Shown piece by piece: positions 13,115 to 23,851 of a stretch of 64,000 nucleotides of DNA (position 1 is the stretch's first letter; each line of letters opens with the position of its first letter). The stretch is from contig CM114274.1 in assembly GCA_050084515.1 (NCBI GenBank), forward strand, positions 41,106,001 to 41,170,000, read 5' to 3'. A model generated the notes under the pieces. The model worked only from the letters and a program-made list of their open reading frames with translations, had not been told where the DNA came from and searched no databases. Source of the DNA: Blasia pusilla. Taxonomy: Eukaryota > Marchantiophyta > Marchantiopsida > Blasiales. The position numbers and the translations under genes are program-made.

Positions 13115-13530
13115 GTTAAAGGGAGTTTAATGGTTTTTCAAGGTGAATGCATTCCAAGGAGGAAGAAAAAAATGGAAGATGATTATGGTGATTGGTATTT
13201 TTTTAATCCAATTTTAAGGTTGGAAAGGATGATCAAAACCATTCAAGTGGTTTGAGAAGGTGGTATAACTAATCTTCCAGATTTTGGGATCCATCCAACA
13301 GTGGGAGAAGGTGTTTAGGTAGAACCAATGGAAATTTTAACAACAACAAGAAGAATCCCTCTTGGAAGACTATAGTTCTTTGTCTCAACGCAACATTTTG
13401 GCAAAACTTCACCCCTGGTGATCCATAAATGTTGAAAATTTTGACGAAGATGTGAGTCGATGCCCTAGAAAAGTCAAAATTTTTCATGATGATTGTGACC
13501 TTCGATTACGGATTAAAAAATGCAAGATGA
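13115..13530 (+). repeat. internal duplication in CACTA-like element, copy 2
   Basis: This is the second copy of the block at 12465-12870, in the same orientation. It is followed directly by a pyrimidine-rich tract. Confidence 0.8.
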
Positions 13531-13531
13531 A

Positions 13532-13750
13532 GGCCTTTTTTTTCTTCCCTTTTTCTTTCCCCTTCCATTTGTTTATTTTATATTTCCCTTTCACCTTCTC
13601 TTCTCACCCCTTCCCTTTCATTACTTTCTCTTCCATTCCCTTTCCCCTCCCCTCCTTTCCTTTTTTTTCCCTTTCCCCTTCCTTGCATGAGGTGCCCTTA
13701 CCTCTACAAGCCTTCCCTTTAGCTTCTTTTTTCCTTCCACTTTTCTTCCT
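13532..13750 (+). repeat. pyrimidine-rich low-complexity tract
   Basis: About 220 bp consist almost entirely of T and C on the plus strand (TTTCTTCCCTTTTTC-type sequence). The Phe/Pro/Ser-rich open frame across it comes from composition. Confidence 0.8.
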
Positions 13751-14223
13751 AAATCATCATTTCCTCACCTCCGCTTTATGAGAGTGCGTGAGAGTGAAGT
13801 TACATTCTTTTGCCATCTTAGTTGTTCACGCCACCTGTCCTTGCCTTGTCCGTGTTTCGATCGATCGTTTGTGGCTCAGTTGTGATTGTCCCGCCATCAT
13901 ATCAAGGCGCATCAAGGTTTTGTCCTTCCTTGTTGGTCTCTCCCTCCCAATGAGGGATAGTTAAAGAGTGAGACACCATGAGAGAGGGAGGCACTTCACT
14001 AGAAATTGAAAGGCCGCAAAGGAGAGAGGCGCCGCGGGCATATTTCGAGGCACATATCACCAACGAAAATTGGTGATCAAGGCTCATGAAGCTACCATCT
14101 TTGGTAATATTGATGGTATGCTACAGTAAGTGTGACTAATGGGATTTATAGAACACTTGTGACCATGAATGCTAGTAAGCTTTACTTGTAATATTCTTTA
14201 CATATTCATATTACATACTCATA

Positions 14224-14247
14224 CTCTCTCTCTCTCTCTCTCTCTCC
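14224..14247 (+). repeat. (CT)12 microsatellite
   Basis: Twelve uninterrupted CT dinucleotides lie inside the CACTA-like element. Confidence 0.95.
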
Positions 14248-14859
14248 ATTATTACAATACCTACTGTTTATGATAGAAGTATGCAGATCTTTCCTTATAG
14301 ACAAGTGGCGTACATGTCTATGAGTCATTTCTACACATTTTTCTACTTCTGCAGGTAGGGGGGCAAGTAGAACCAAGCGTGATATATGGTTGTGGTTGTA
14401 TTCTCCACAGTATATACCACTTACTAAAAAAATCCAAAGAATTGTAATAAAAATAGCAACGAAGAACTAAGAAGTTGAACTTACTTTTGAGGTTGTATTG
14501 TCCACAGTATGGCTATGGATATACACATCCTTCATCTACAACATAGTCATTGTGACTATTGCACCCTGAACATCTCACTAACTATTTGTGAAATTGGGAA
14601 CTTTTAGAGACAACAAAGAATACTAATATCATAGCGCACACTACTGCAAAAAGAAAATTCTAATTTTGTGATGAAAACAAAATCACTCACAATAATTATA
14701 GAATTACCCTTGAAAATAACTAACATAGTCATTTATATGACTAAGCTAATCTAGATAATAATCAAATCAATCATTGTATAGGACTCATCCACTCGTTAAT
14801 ATAGCTATTGTATTGACAACATTACCAATGTAGTCATTTAAATGACTATGTCTGCAATC

Positions 14860-15255
14860 ATTTATCATGACTGAGCTATTAACACCCAGTCATTTAAAAT
14901 GACTCAACAAGTCAGTACATGACTCAAACAACAAGTACATGACTCAACGAATCAGTTCACAACTCATATAGTCATTTTGAAGAACTTGCTTAGTTTGAGT
15001 CATAACATTCAATTACCCGCTGAGTCATAGATTATGACTCATGTAGTTCATGTTATGATTATGACCATTTATCATGACTGATCTAGTAGCACCCAATCAT
15101 TTAAAATGACTCAGCCAGTCAGTACATGACTAATACATGACTCAACGAATCAGTTCATGATTCATATAGTCCTTCTAAATGACTCGCTAAGTTGGAATCA
15201 TAGCATTCAATGACCCGATGAGTCATAGAATATAACTCACATTGTTATTTTTGCC
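14860..15255 (+). repeat. tandem ~200-bp duplication within the right subterminal array
   Basis: 14860-15055 and 15066-15255 are diverged tandem copies. Both run from ATTTATCATGACTGA through TTAAAATGACTCA, CAGTACATGACT and CATTCAAT to a GAGTCATAGA segment. Each copy carries several ATGACTCA-type sites, so the duplication multiplied the presumed binding sites. Confidence 0.8.
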
Positions 15256-16084
15256 ACTTGTCAAAATGACTACATACACTCCATTTACACTTGTCATTGT
15301 ATGATTGCATGAAGATAATTTCCTTTCTCGTGTTTTACCTCGTGGCCGTATGCGATTCGTTATCCAAATTCTACTCAACATGCCATATCATTACGTGACA
15401 TGGCAAGTGTACTTATGATTGAGTCATTTACGACACGTTTCGTTCATTGGTGAAAATAATATCATCCTCATGCCATGTCATATGCGGATGTGGCATAGTG
15501 ATGTAGCACTCACACGAAGTACATTAGTCATATATCAATGAATAAGAAATGAATGACTAGAGTCATTGACCGATCAGGTAGCCCTAGTGATTTCCTGTAA
15601 ATGACATGGCTTATATGACTCTAATAGTCATGAGTCATTATTAATTATTTACCAAGAAAAATGACTCGACCTAGTAATTTATTGGAGTCATAAAAACCAA
15701 GATTTCCTCTAGTGTCCGCCGCGCTTCACTTTGCCGGGTAGGCGGGGGAATGGAACTTAAGTTCTCGTTCCTCGCCGCGCGTGAAAAGACCTCATCCCTT
15801 GACGTTTCACTATTATTGTGTGCACCATTAATTTCATCTCTTTGACGTAGTGACTATAATTGATTATGCACTTGCACGGGCATACTATGACCATCTTGCA
15901 ACACAACACTATCACAATTTGGTACTGGAAAACTATAATTCTGGATTAGATTCATCCTTGAAGGGGAAGATGTTCTATACGTGATGTTTGCAGAGAATGC
16001 TATTCTAAACACAAGGTTAGAATACTGATCCCCTACAACCCGTCGATTTCCGTCGTGTTGCATTAGAGAGTCATGAACATAGTG

Positions 16085-16950
16085 AGTGCAACCCATCAGA
16101 CACCGATGGGTTGCAGCACTCTTGACAGATTATAAGGATGCCCAATCTGTTGGACCTCTGACAAGTTACGATAATCACTTTGACTTGAAATCTCTTGGAG
16201 GAAAAATGTATTTTCTGCTATTTGTTGGAGTCCGACGGGTTGCAGAATGACTCCGATTCTTTGGTTGCAACCCGTCGGACTCCGACGGGTTGTAAAATGA
16301 CTCCGATTCCGAGTTAGGTTTTTGGTTGACAACTGCCAAAAGAAACCCGTCGGAGTCTGACAGGTTGCAGAATGGTCCTATTAAGAAGTCATCCGAGGCC
16401 TAAAAGCATTCCGTCCGACTCTGACGACTTGCGCTTGGGGAAAATGCAACCGGTCGGAGTCGGACGGGTTGTAGAATGGTCCTATTAAGAAGTCATCCGA
16501 GGCCTAAAAGCATTCCGTCCGACTCTGACGACTTGCGCTTGGGGAAAATGCAACCGGTCGGAGTCGGACGGGTTACTTTTGGCCAAAAGTTCCGAAAAAC
16601 TGGGTACAGTCCAACAACTTGTTGGACTCTGACAGATTTCTTTAAGGCCTCCAATGACTTCTTACCCCCCCATTGTGCAATCCGTTGGACTCCGACGGGT
16701 TGCTTTTGGCAGTTGTCAACGAGAAACCTCACTCGGAATCGGAGTTATTTCTCGACCCGTCGAACTCTGACGGGTTGTAGTATCCTGGATTCATCTAGAA
16801 TACTTGGCTACCAAGCAACTCGTTGAACTCGAAGGGTTGCTGGATTGTACCCAAAATGTCAAAGAGGATTGGGGCTAGAGACTCCTATGATTGCTGCCAA
16901 TCTTCAATCTTAACAATTATGCAACCCGTCGGACTCCGACGGGTTGAAAT
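16085..16950. repeat. left cluster of the 25-bp palindrome family
   Basis: Copies lie near 16088, 16230, 16264, 16345, 16410, 16446, 16512, 16549, 16617, 16678, 16755, 16816 and 16921. The best copies (16264, 16921) are almost perfect palindromes about the central ACT/AGT. Others carry paired substitutions that keep symmetry. Spacing is irregular, 35-100 bp. Confidence 0.9.
16364..16571 (+). repeat. 104-bp exact tandem duplication
   Basis: 16364-16467 and 16468-16571 are the same 104-bp unit with one C/T difference (GTTGCAGAATGG versus GTTGTAGAATGG). Each unit holds two palindrome copies, so the array has grown recently by tandem duplication. Confidence 0.95.
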
Positions 16951-17197
16951 AATAAAAAATTGGATTTAGAAACTTACCTATTAATTGCATCTCCACCATT
17001 GCAATGTGATGCGGAAATGGATGGAGCACAATTGCCCTTACGTAGAAATGCGCCTCCAATGAACTTGGGTGCTCCTATGCAAACGGTGACCATGTCATGT
17101 AACTTTGGTTCCTATCCCAAATGAAGAAGTAGAGGTTCCGCATCCAGTTGTATTGGGTTCCTTTAATAGCTATTCTGAACTCCTCGTCTTTAATCCT

Positions 17198-18148
17198 CTA
17201 GAATGTGTCCAAGGCCTCCAGGTCTTCTTCCGTCACCAGAGCATGCGTTCCATGCTCATCATAAGGTTGAACATAGAATGGAGGGAAGCTCTCGACGTAG
17301 GATGTTGTCGCTATCGACTGCTTCGGCTTTGTAATGTCCTCATCTGATTGAATTTCGCGGACGTACTCCATTTTCCGCAGTAAAAAAAGTGGAATTCTTG
17401 GGGACTTTTGGCCGTCCACCATTGCCATCTGCTTAAAAACCTGCCACTATGGCGATAAAATAAATAAACGGCTGTTTCAATTTTTGCTGATTTAGAAAGA
17501 GATTGAGAATGCATTTTCACATATGCCGTATTCTTCTTACCTGCTCGAAGATTGGGCAGGTGTCCAGGCTAGCCAGTTGCTCTAGGACAAAAGGTGGCAA
17601 GTCCAAGAGAAATTCATCGATGCGATAAAGGTCGATTTCTTCCACCGGGCTCAATGAAGACGATGACGACGATGACTCTTCTCTTGCTTCTTCAAAGATG
17701 TCCACCATCTCCACTCTTGCTGTCCTCATGACCTTGTCGTTTGTCTCCTGAACTTTGGAAATTTTCTCACTCATTTTTAAGTTCATGGTGTCCCTAGACC
17801 TCATTTGAGACATGTCCTTTGAGCGATTGCTTTTTCCGTTTGAGCTTTCACCAATTCAGCTCTCCTGATGGAGGCGTCGAGATACTTCTTCTCTTGCTTC
17901 TCGTCCGTGATTCTTTTCTTCAAGGCCTTAGATGTCTCAGCCTCTACGTTATGCCTTGCGAGCTCCTCGAGAGCAAGCTTTGCCACAACCTCTTGCATGT
18001 GCATTTCTGCTTCCCTTTCCCGCTTCTCTATTTCTTGTTGCCTAATTTCAGTTGCCGAGCCACGTCCATGAGATGGTGACGTAAAAGTCCTGATGGACTT
18101 GGGAGTGACGCTCCTTATCTTTGTTGGTTGTGTTTTCTTCCTCGTCAT
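17198..18148 (-). CDS. coiled-coil protein gene inside the palindrome-marked region
   Basis: The start at 18148 opens MTRKKTQPTKIRSVTPKS, a basic N-terminus. A long charged helix with coiled-coil character follows (IEKREREAEMHMQEVVAKLA, AETSKALKKRITDEKQEKK). At about 17801-17813 coding passes to an overlapping frame that continues SEKISKVQETNDKVM, then a Ser run and an acidic part ending LDTCPIFEQ. That exon ends on GTAAGAAG (intron start at about 17540). An acceptor ending in AAGCAG is followed in phase by MAMVDGQKSPRIPLFLL, ending at the stop near 17198. The frame change at 17801-17813 is either a second intron or a frameshift. I do not recognise the family. Its place among the palindromes suggests an accessory protein of the element. 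Confidence 0.5.
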
Positions 18149-18579
18149 GGTGCAAGTTCATTTGAGTCTTCTTCCTCGTCAATGTTATTTGCACCTGTGC
18201 ACTCCAGAAATCCAATCAACTGCCTCGATCGAACACTCAAAGTGTCGTTTCTTCAAGCGTTGTGACCTTCTAGCGGAGGGGCTTGCCTTAACCCAACTCT
18301 CAAAGCATCATGTGTTGCAATATTGTTACCTTCCAGCAAAGGGCTCCAAGTAACCGAGGTGATCAGCGATACCGGAACCTCAATTACCGGGAGGACTCGT
18401 TGGTGGAGGAAGAGCTCCAACTAAAATCATGGAATGAAAAAAGGAAATGAGCAAAATCTGTGCCTTTTATACTTTTTGAGCCGTTGATCTGATCGTTGGT
18501 TTGTGGGAACTGTTGCATCGAGGGCGACGTCAGCCGTTACGGTGCTTTGCACGTGGAAAATGTGCAACCGGTTGGTCCC

Positions 18580-19110
18580 GTCGGACGTGCAACCCGTTGG
18601 TCTCCGATGGGTTGCACGCTTCCCTCATGGTGGGATCTCAAGGCGAGGTCCCTGAGCAACTCGTCGGTCTCCAACGGGTTACACGGTTTCCTCAACAAGG
18701 GAAATTGAGGCGAGGTCCCCATGCAACCCGTCGATCTCCAACGGGTTGCATAGTTCCCTCAACAAGGAAAATTGAGGCCAGATCCCTGTGCAACTCGACT
18801 CTGACGGAACCAAACAGTTTGCATGGGGAGGGGGTACCGACCGAGAATCCCGTGCAACCCAACGGACTCCGACAGTTTGCACGACGTGCAACATGTAATG
18901 ATGATGGGTTGTAAGGACAAAGGGTTTAGGGTTTAGGGTCATCGACGGGACTTCTCGAGACCCCACGCAACCCATCGGACTTCGAAGGGTTGCAAGTTGC
19001 ACTTTGTTGGGCAACTTGGTGAAGTCCGACGATTCTTAACCATTCAGATTTATAAAATTTGGAACTTGTTGGACTTCAATACGTTGTAACTTGTCAGAAT
19101 CCAAGGGGTT
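18580..19110. repeat. middle cluster of the 25-bp palindrome family
   Basis: Degenerate copies occur near 18586, 18657, 18723, 18789, 18855, 18966 and 19063 (for example GCAACCCGTTGGTCTCCG followed by ATGGGTTGC). They lie just upstream of the minus-strand coiled-coil gene, where promoter-proximal transposase sites would be expected. Confidence 0.85.
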
Positions 19111-19794
19111 GAGCTAACCTAGTTAATGAGGCAATCAGAAAAATTCGGAAACTTTCAACGTGATCAATCTAGGGGAATCCACAGTGTTTGATAATCTTAC
19201 CTACCAACCAATGGCTTGTCATTAGATTTTTTTCAAGAGAATAACGGTCACTATTCACTATAAATTAAACATTCTCATTCTAATTCTTATTCTTATTCTC
19301 ATTCTTCTCTCGGTGGAATTATCTGCAAATGGATAATTATGTGAAACTCACCTATGGCAGTCATCTAATGGCCCTTTTTCAATCATAAATAATTCGACAG
19401 CAAGCTCGTGAGTCTTACATACAAGTGGATGAAAATTTCCCCTCACTGCGATTTCTTCTCCAAATCGGAACAATCTTTGTTTCGAAGGATGTTAGGGTGG
19501 ACGGTACGAAGGTTTTCATAGGTGATATAGTCCAGTAAGTCAATACGTCACAATTCCCCCTATAGAATGCAAAAACTCCATATGAGGTTAGTGCGACCAT
19601 ACTGTCGGGAGGCCAACGATGTCCTCATTGTTAAGCATCCCCTTTTTGCATTACAGCCTGTCCAGTATACATATTTTTCATTGTGCACGACTACAGTTCT
19701 ACGTCCGAGTACACCAGGCCGGCAATTCATACGATTCATAGGTTGAATGCTTCAGGAACTTAATGCGTCAAATATGAGTACTTGATGGGAATAT

Positions 19795-20359
19795 GATTGA
19801 AATGGATGCCATCGTCAAAATCAAGGCTAACTCTAGATTTCCATTTATTCAGGGATGGTAGTTTATAGGCTAGGAAGGCAAGGGATCAAGGGCTTATGTC
19901 TTCAAAATATATACGACAAGGTAGTCCAATGGCCTCGATCTTATTGATCGAATGAGGGAAAGTAAAGATCTTTACGATTTCTAGGTAAGCTTTGATATTT
20001 GCTACATAGTGCTGAATGGATGGTTGACCATGGGTGCTCATATTTACGACCATGTGGAGAAGGGACTCAAAACCATATTTTTCTATGAGGTAAAAGCAGA
20101 AGACGTTGGCAGCTTGAAGATGTGTTGGTTACTCTTACTGGAGGTGGTGAAGGAAAACAAAAGACCACCTCCGGAAATTTATGGATTCATGGCGGGCAAT
20201 GCACAATCGGGATGGATTCTGGGGTGGAGAAGTTCAATTAGAGAGGGAAAAGTCCGATGCTTTGAATTGGCAATAGTCTGTAACAATATTTCCTCCTTTC
20301 CAACTCATGCTGAGAATTATTTGAAAAGTTGCAGCTCAAGTTGCAATCCGTCGGAATGA
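19795..20359 (+). pseudogene. transposase-like fragment (Mutator-like DDE region), stop-interrupted
   Basis: One frame (phase of 20009) is coherent from about 19795 to 20359. It reads IVKIKANSRFPFIQGW, AYVFKIYTTR, SNGLDLIDRMRESKDLYDF and VSFDICYIVLNGWLTM, broken only by TAG codons. It continues KTIFFYEVKAEDVGSLKM, LLLEVVKENKRPPPEIYGFM and AGNAQSGW. The pattern of a strand with acidic residues, a long helix and G-F-M-A-x-x-A-Q-x-x-W resembles the middle of Mutator-like transposases as I remember them. Later parts of such a protein are the SWIM frames at 20834-22318. Confidence in the exact family is moderate. Confidence 0.45.
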
Positions 20360-20730
20360 TAGGGAATTCAAATCTCAAAAGCCAAGCATGCCGTCGGATA
20401 CAACTGGTTGCCTCAGTGTGCAACCTGTCGGAACCCAACAGGTTGCATCCGTTTGCAACCCGTCGGTCTTGATGAGTTGGAAGTTGCAAGTAAGAAAGTA
20501 TACTAGGTTTGCAAATAGCTTGTTTCTGAAGGGTTGCAAGCTGCAAGGGTGCGAGTTAACTCAATTTGCAACCTCTCTGATTACGATAGGTTGCACTAGT
20601 CTGCAACTCGTCGGATTCCAACATGTTACATCAGTGCAAGTTAACTGCAACCCGTCGGATTTCGACAGATTGCAAGGTGTCAACACAAAGTGTGTCGACA
20701 CTTTGTGCAAGCCGTCGGTCTCCGGGCTTA
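20340..20730. repeat. right-middle cluster of the 25-bp palindrome family
   Basis: Copies lie near 20343, 20420, 20456, 20600, 20648 and 20707. They follow the transposase-like frame and precede the next open frame. Several have only one good half-site (GCAACCCGTCGG). Confidence 0.8.
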
Positions 20731-20839
20731 TAGAGCTTTTTCCGTTCCCTTCTTATATTTTCAAAAAAAGTTTAGAAAAAATCAGTTACAGAGCTTTTTA
20801 TGTTCCCTTCTCAAATTTTCCTCGCTGTAGGGATTGAAC

Positions 20840-21199
20840 ATTCATGAAAATGGCCTCTGCCCCAACAGAAGTGGAGCCGAGAGTGTTCATTCCTCTTGGA
20901 GGTCGTCACAAGTATGCCAAATAATTTCACTTATGGAGGCATGCCAGAAAGACCAAGCAAGGGCAATGCTACAGTCTGTAGCATCCCATATCTTCCTCAT
21001 AAAAGGCACCACCAAAGGAAAGGGACCTTTGATTTACGAGCTCGATGTTAGGGCCGCTGTGAGATTTGGTGATGAGGAATTGTATGTGGAAGCCTTCGAT
21101 CGGTGCCTAGCCAAAACTCCCCTCAAGCAAGACGTCCATATTGGCGGGGATATTCGTGGGAATGTTTCAAGACGTCCCACAGAGATGGTGGTAGAATAG
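20840..21199 (+). CDS. unrecognised short frame preceding the SWIM protein
   Basis: A first frame reads MKMASAPTEVEPRVFIPLGG then RHKYAK and stops. A second, open to 21199, reads KDQARAMLQSVASHIFLIKG, TTKGKGPLIYELDVRAAVRF and CLAKTPLKQDVHIGGD. Both look like protein by composition. A short intron or a frameshift near 20915 would join them. No domain is recognised. It lies 171 bp before the SWIM frame on the same strand and may be its 5' exon. Confidence 0.4.
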   Translation: MHENGLCPNRSGAESVHSSWRSSQVCQIISLMEACQKDQARAMLQSVASHIFLIKGTTKGKGPLIYELDVRAAVRFGDEELYVEAFDRCLAKTPLKQDVHIGGDIRGNVSRRPTEMVVE

Positions 21200-21370
21200 T
21201 CTGAGCGAGACTCCTAGAGACTAGATAAGTATCTTGACTTCAGGCAAGTCAAGCGTCAGCATCGAGGAACGAACCTGATGATTCATTTGGATGAAAAAAT
21301 TACCCCGCCTAGGTATTCGGAGACACCGGTTTGCTCCCAATTTTGAGTAGAAGTAACTTCTCCATAATCA

Positions 21371-22318
21371 TTGAATGTTTTATTTCAAAATCCCTCTATT
21401 GTTGGAATTTTGCAACATCCGGTCTTTGGGGTAGTTCAACAATATGGGATGTCAGTCATTGAGGTAGATTGCAACCTCAAAAGGTGGCATATATCTCGAA
21501 GCAACCCTAGACGTGGACCCACTTGCAGGGCAGGATCCAATGGCATTAGGAGAGCATACGACACTTTTCTAAATAAAAATTGTACAAGGACTGGACGACC
21601 ACTGCCTGGCTTTTGGGGGCTCAAAACCTTTGATCGTTTCACTAGGACTGAGGATCAATTGAAGTACTTATTTTGCCCAAATAAATCATGCGCTTTCCAA
21701 AAGTCTTATCCAGCTGCCATTGGAGCTCCAAGGAATACCCCCACAATTTGGCCCACTGTTGCAAGTACCAATTGTACTCAGGAGGAAGTCGAAAATCGTA
21801 CAAGTGCCGGTTTCAGACTCGTAGACGGTGGAAGTTCAGAGCACGTTTGCATTACAGAGAACTTTGCATTTCGGATTCAACCCGAGATTGATGTCAACAT
21901 GTATCCGGAGAAGGTGGATGATCTCAATCCACTATTTCTGTTCGAGTCTAGAAATGGGGTTAAGAGAAATAAAATGTGTGGACCAACGATGGACAGAGCA
22001 AAGCGAATCGCATTAGCTCGGGAGGCAAACATAGAAATCATCGCCACAAAAGACGTTCATAGTGGCAATGGAATAGGAAGGATGTATTGTATCAAGAATA
22101 ACATTGTGAATTCAAGTGTCATAGGGATGTATGTGGTACACATCTGTTGCTTTCCCATATGTTCCTGTGATGACTTTGTCCAAAGAGAGACAATTGGGAA
22201 AAGGTATTTCCCTTGTAAGCACATATACTATGTGTTGCTTGTAGTTTTAAGAGAGTTGGAGGTAGGAGTAGGAATCCACCAACCAATTTTGTCCCTCAAA
22301 GAAGTGCGAAGTATTTAA
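21371..22318 (+). CDS. SWIM zinc-finger protein, transposase-associated
   Basis: This open frame of 315 residues begins MNVLFQNPSIVGILQHPVFG. Near its end it has a SWIM finger: CCFPICSCDDFVQRETIG followed by KRYFPCKHIYYVLLVV, giving C-x-C and then C-x-H. SWIM fingers are typical of plant Mutator-like transposases and FAR1-type proteins, where they bind DNA or proteins. The N-terminal 200 residues (SRSNPRRGPTCRAG, LNKNCTRTGRPLPGFW, LFCPNKSCAFQKSYPA) hold further Cys pairs but no domain I can name. It is the longest intact frame in the palindrome-marked region. It may be the last exon of the transposase begun near 19795. Confidence 0.6.
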   Translation: MNVLFQNPSIVGILQHPVFGVVQQYGMSVIEVDCNLKRWHISRSNPRRGPTCRAGSNGIRRAYDTFLNKNCTRTGRPLPGFWGLKTFDRFTRTEDQLKYLFCPNKSCAFQKSYPAAIGAPRNTPTIWPTVASTNCTQEEVENRTSAGFRLVDGGSSEHVCITENFAFRIQPEIDVNMYPEKVDDLNPLFLFESRNGVKRNKMCGPTMDRAKRIALAREANIEIIATKDVHSGNGIGRMYCIKNNIVNSSVIGMYVVHICCFPICSCDDFVQRETIGKRYFPCKHIYYVLLVVLRELEVGVGIHQPILSLKEVRSI

Positions 22319-22689
22319 AAAAAACCACTTTGAGGATGCAAAATGAGGTCTTAGATTGTACTTTCATTTTCGAGAATGTTCGGTATGAGCATGAACTCTA
22401 TTCAACCAAGGGAAAATGATAGATTTTTCCCAGACCTTGGATGGAAAAAGTGATTTGTTCCACATTTTTTATTCCAATTATTTTTCAAAATTTTTTATTT
22501 TGTGCAACTTGCAACCCGTCGGATTCAGACGAATTGCTAGAATATGGAAGAGGAAAAATGAATCTATGAGAGTAACTAAGCACAGAGAACAAAAGTGCAA
22601 AAATATTCACAAAAAAATCTTCCTCTCTTCAACCGAACGGAAACTCTCTTCAAATCACAGGAAGCTCTCTTCAAAAAAATGTATCTCTT

Positions 22690-22885
22690 TGGGTTGAAGG
22701 TAGTTTCCTATCTCCCTCTCTCCTCTCTCCCTCTCTTCCACTCCTCTTACCGCACCTCCTAGCCGGAACACCTCCGCTCGTCCAACTCCCAACGTCGCCA
22801 ACTCCATGGCAGAAAACAATGGAGCATGGCTCACCCTAGTGGCCACCTCCAACAACATGGTTGACACGGGTACCAAATGAACCAA
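22690..22885 (-). pseudogene. fragment related to the Ty3/gypsy element at 52-60 kb
   Basis: The minus-strand frame reads VSTMLLEVATRVSHAPLFS then AMELATLGVGRAEVFRLGG. Copy 1 of the retrotransposon (about 54676-54787, between gag and protease) encodes VSTIVLEVATRVSQTPLFS then AIELAKLGVGLAEVFRLAA. The nucleotide match is also clear by eye. It is an isolated scrap with no LTR or other retroelement part nearby, so it shows that the family has further relatives outside the 52-64 kb cluster. Confidence 0.75.
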
Positions 22886-23272
22886 CAACAATCCTTATTC
22901 ATATTTTTCCGAAGAGTTAGGCTCAAATTCTATCTAATCAACCAGAGGTCTAGCCCACACTATATATATAGGACGGACGATTGTCCGCATGATTCACAAC
23001 TTCCAATTCTATTTTCGGCTACCCTTCCTTGTTTGTGCTGAATGCCTGACCGTATGAACTCTTAGTGCGCTCGTTTCTTTAGCATCGTGATGGAAATAAC
23101 ACTATTTACTATTAGTTAACGCTCCGTTCCTCTATTGTAAAGAGTTTCCTGGTTAATACATGGAAGCTACGCATGAACATTCTATACCTATGGTAAACAC
23201 TGACAATAAATGTGACAGTCTACTTTGGGCCTCTGGCCGCAAGACAACAACATGCATTACTTAATAAGTAGA

Positions 23273-23274
<2 letters not shown>

Positions 23275-23368
<94 letters not shown>
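23275..23368 (+). repeat. (CT)47 microsatellite
   Basis: Ninety-four bases of uninterrupted CT. The Ser/Leu repeat frame across it is an artefact of the repeat. Such a long pure array is likely to vary in length between individuals. Confidence 0.98.
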
Positions 23369-23370
<2 letters not shown>

Positions 23371-23851
23371 CATACCTTTGTTGATCTTGGTTGATATTAG
23401 AAGCTCCCTATGAATGCTTGTAAGGTGAGCACTCCCAACGAGGGCGAAGTCTAGCGTAATGCGTTCTCTATCTCACTCTCACTATATCCAAGTGTCTCAC
23501 TACTCTCATATGGTACCTTCGCCATATATCAGGGTATTAAAATATCATACATTTAAAAAAAATTTCCATGAGTTATATTTTTCAATTAGTTTATTTTTTT
23601 GAAAGTTGGTATTTCGTTGAGTTCTCATTGACTTTTAAGTCTTTTAGTTTGTCTACAATTGTGCATGCCTATATCTTCTATTTGGTTAAGTTATAATTAA
23701 TTCAGTGTCCATGTTTAAATGTCTAGTAGCCATAACGGTAAGGTACAAGGGGCAAGCCAAGAATAATCCACACTCTAGGAAGAACATGAGCATGAGGTTG
23801 CCACAAATTCCCCTGTTCTCAGATATTGAGTTGCGACAATACAGTCCTCAT

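Larger units (their letters stand above)
11887..15714. mobile_element. CACTA-like non-autonomous DNA transposon, 3.8 kb
   Basis: The left end reads CACTAGAAGAAAAT and the reverse complement of the right end reads CACTAGAGGAAATC, followed on both sides by GGTTTTTATGACT. These are imperfect terminal inverted repeats of about 30 bp with the CACTA start. Both subterminal regions (11910-12110 and 14690-15700) are packed with ATGACTCAT/ATGAGTCAT, as expected of the subterminal transposase-binding arrays of En/Spm-type elements. The interior has no transposase frame. The flanking triplets (TGA left, TCC right) do not match, so no 3-bp target duplication is visible. The element is probably non-autonomous and old. 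Confidence 0.75.
16085..22540. mobile_element. candidate transposon marked by a 25-bp palindrome family
   Basis: About 25 copies of one palindrome, consensus CAACCCGTCGG then A(C/G)T then CCGACGGGTTG, occur only in this interval: dense at 16085-16950, again at 18580-19110 and 20340-20730, with one at 22508. Between them lie a minus-strand coiled-coil gene (17198-18148) and plus-strand frames with transposase-like and SWIM features (19795-22318). Clustered family-specific motifs around transposase-like genes suggest a DNA transposon with repeated binding sites. I did not find terminal inverted repeats or a target duplication, so the boundaries are only the outermost palindromes and the class is open. 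Confidence 0.45.

Noticed and set aside
13452-13781. 109-residue Phe/Pro/Ser-rich open frame
   Set aside because: It runs through a pyrimidine-only tract; composition explains the lack of stops.
16085-16950. Regularly repeated palindromes suggesting a CRISPR array
   Set aside because: Spacing is irregular, the repeats are degenerate, no cas genes are present and the DNA is eukaryotic.
18920-18942. Short plant-type telomere repeat (TTTAGGG, about 2.5 units)
   Set aside because: Too short to indicate an interstitial telomere; similar single matches occur at 32740 and 49918.
23225-23413. Open frame rich in Ser and Leu
   Set aside because: It is only the translation of the (CT)47 microsatellite.
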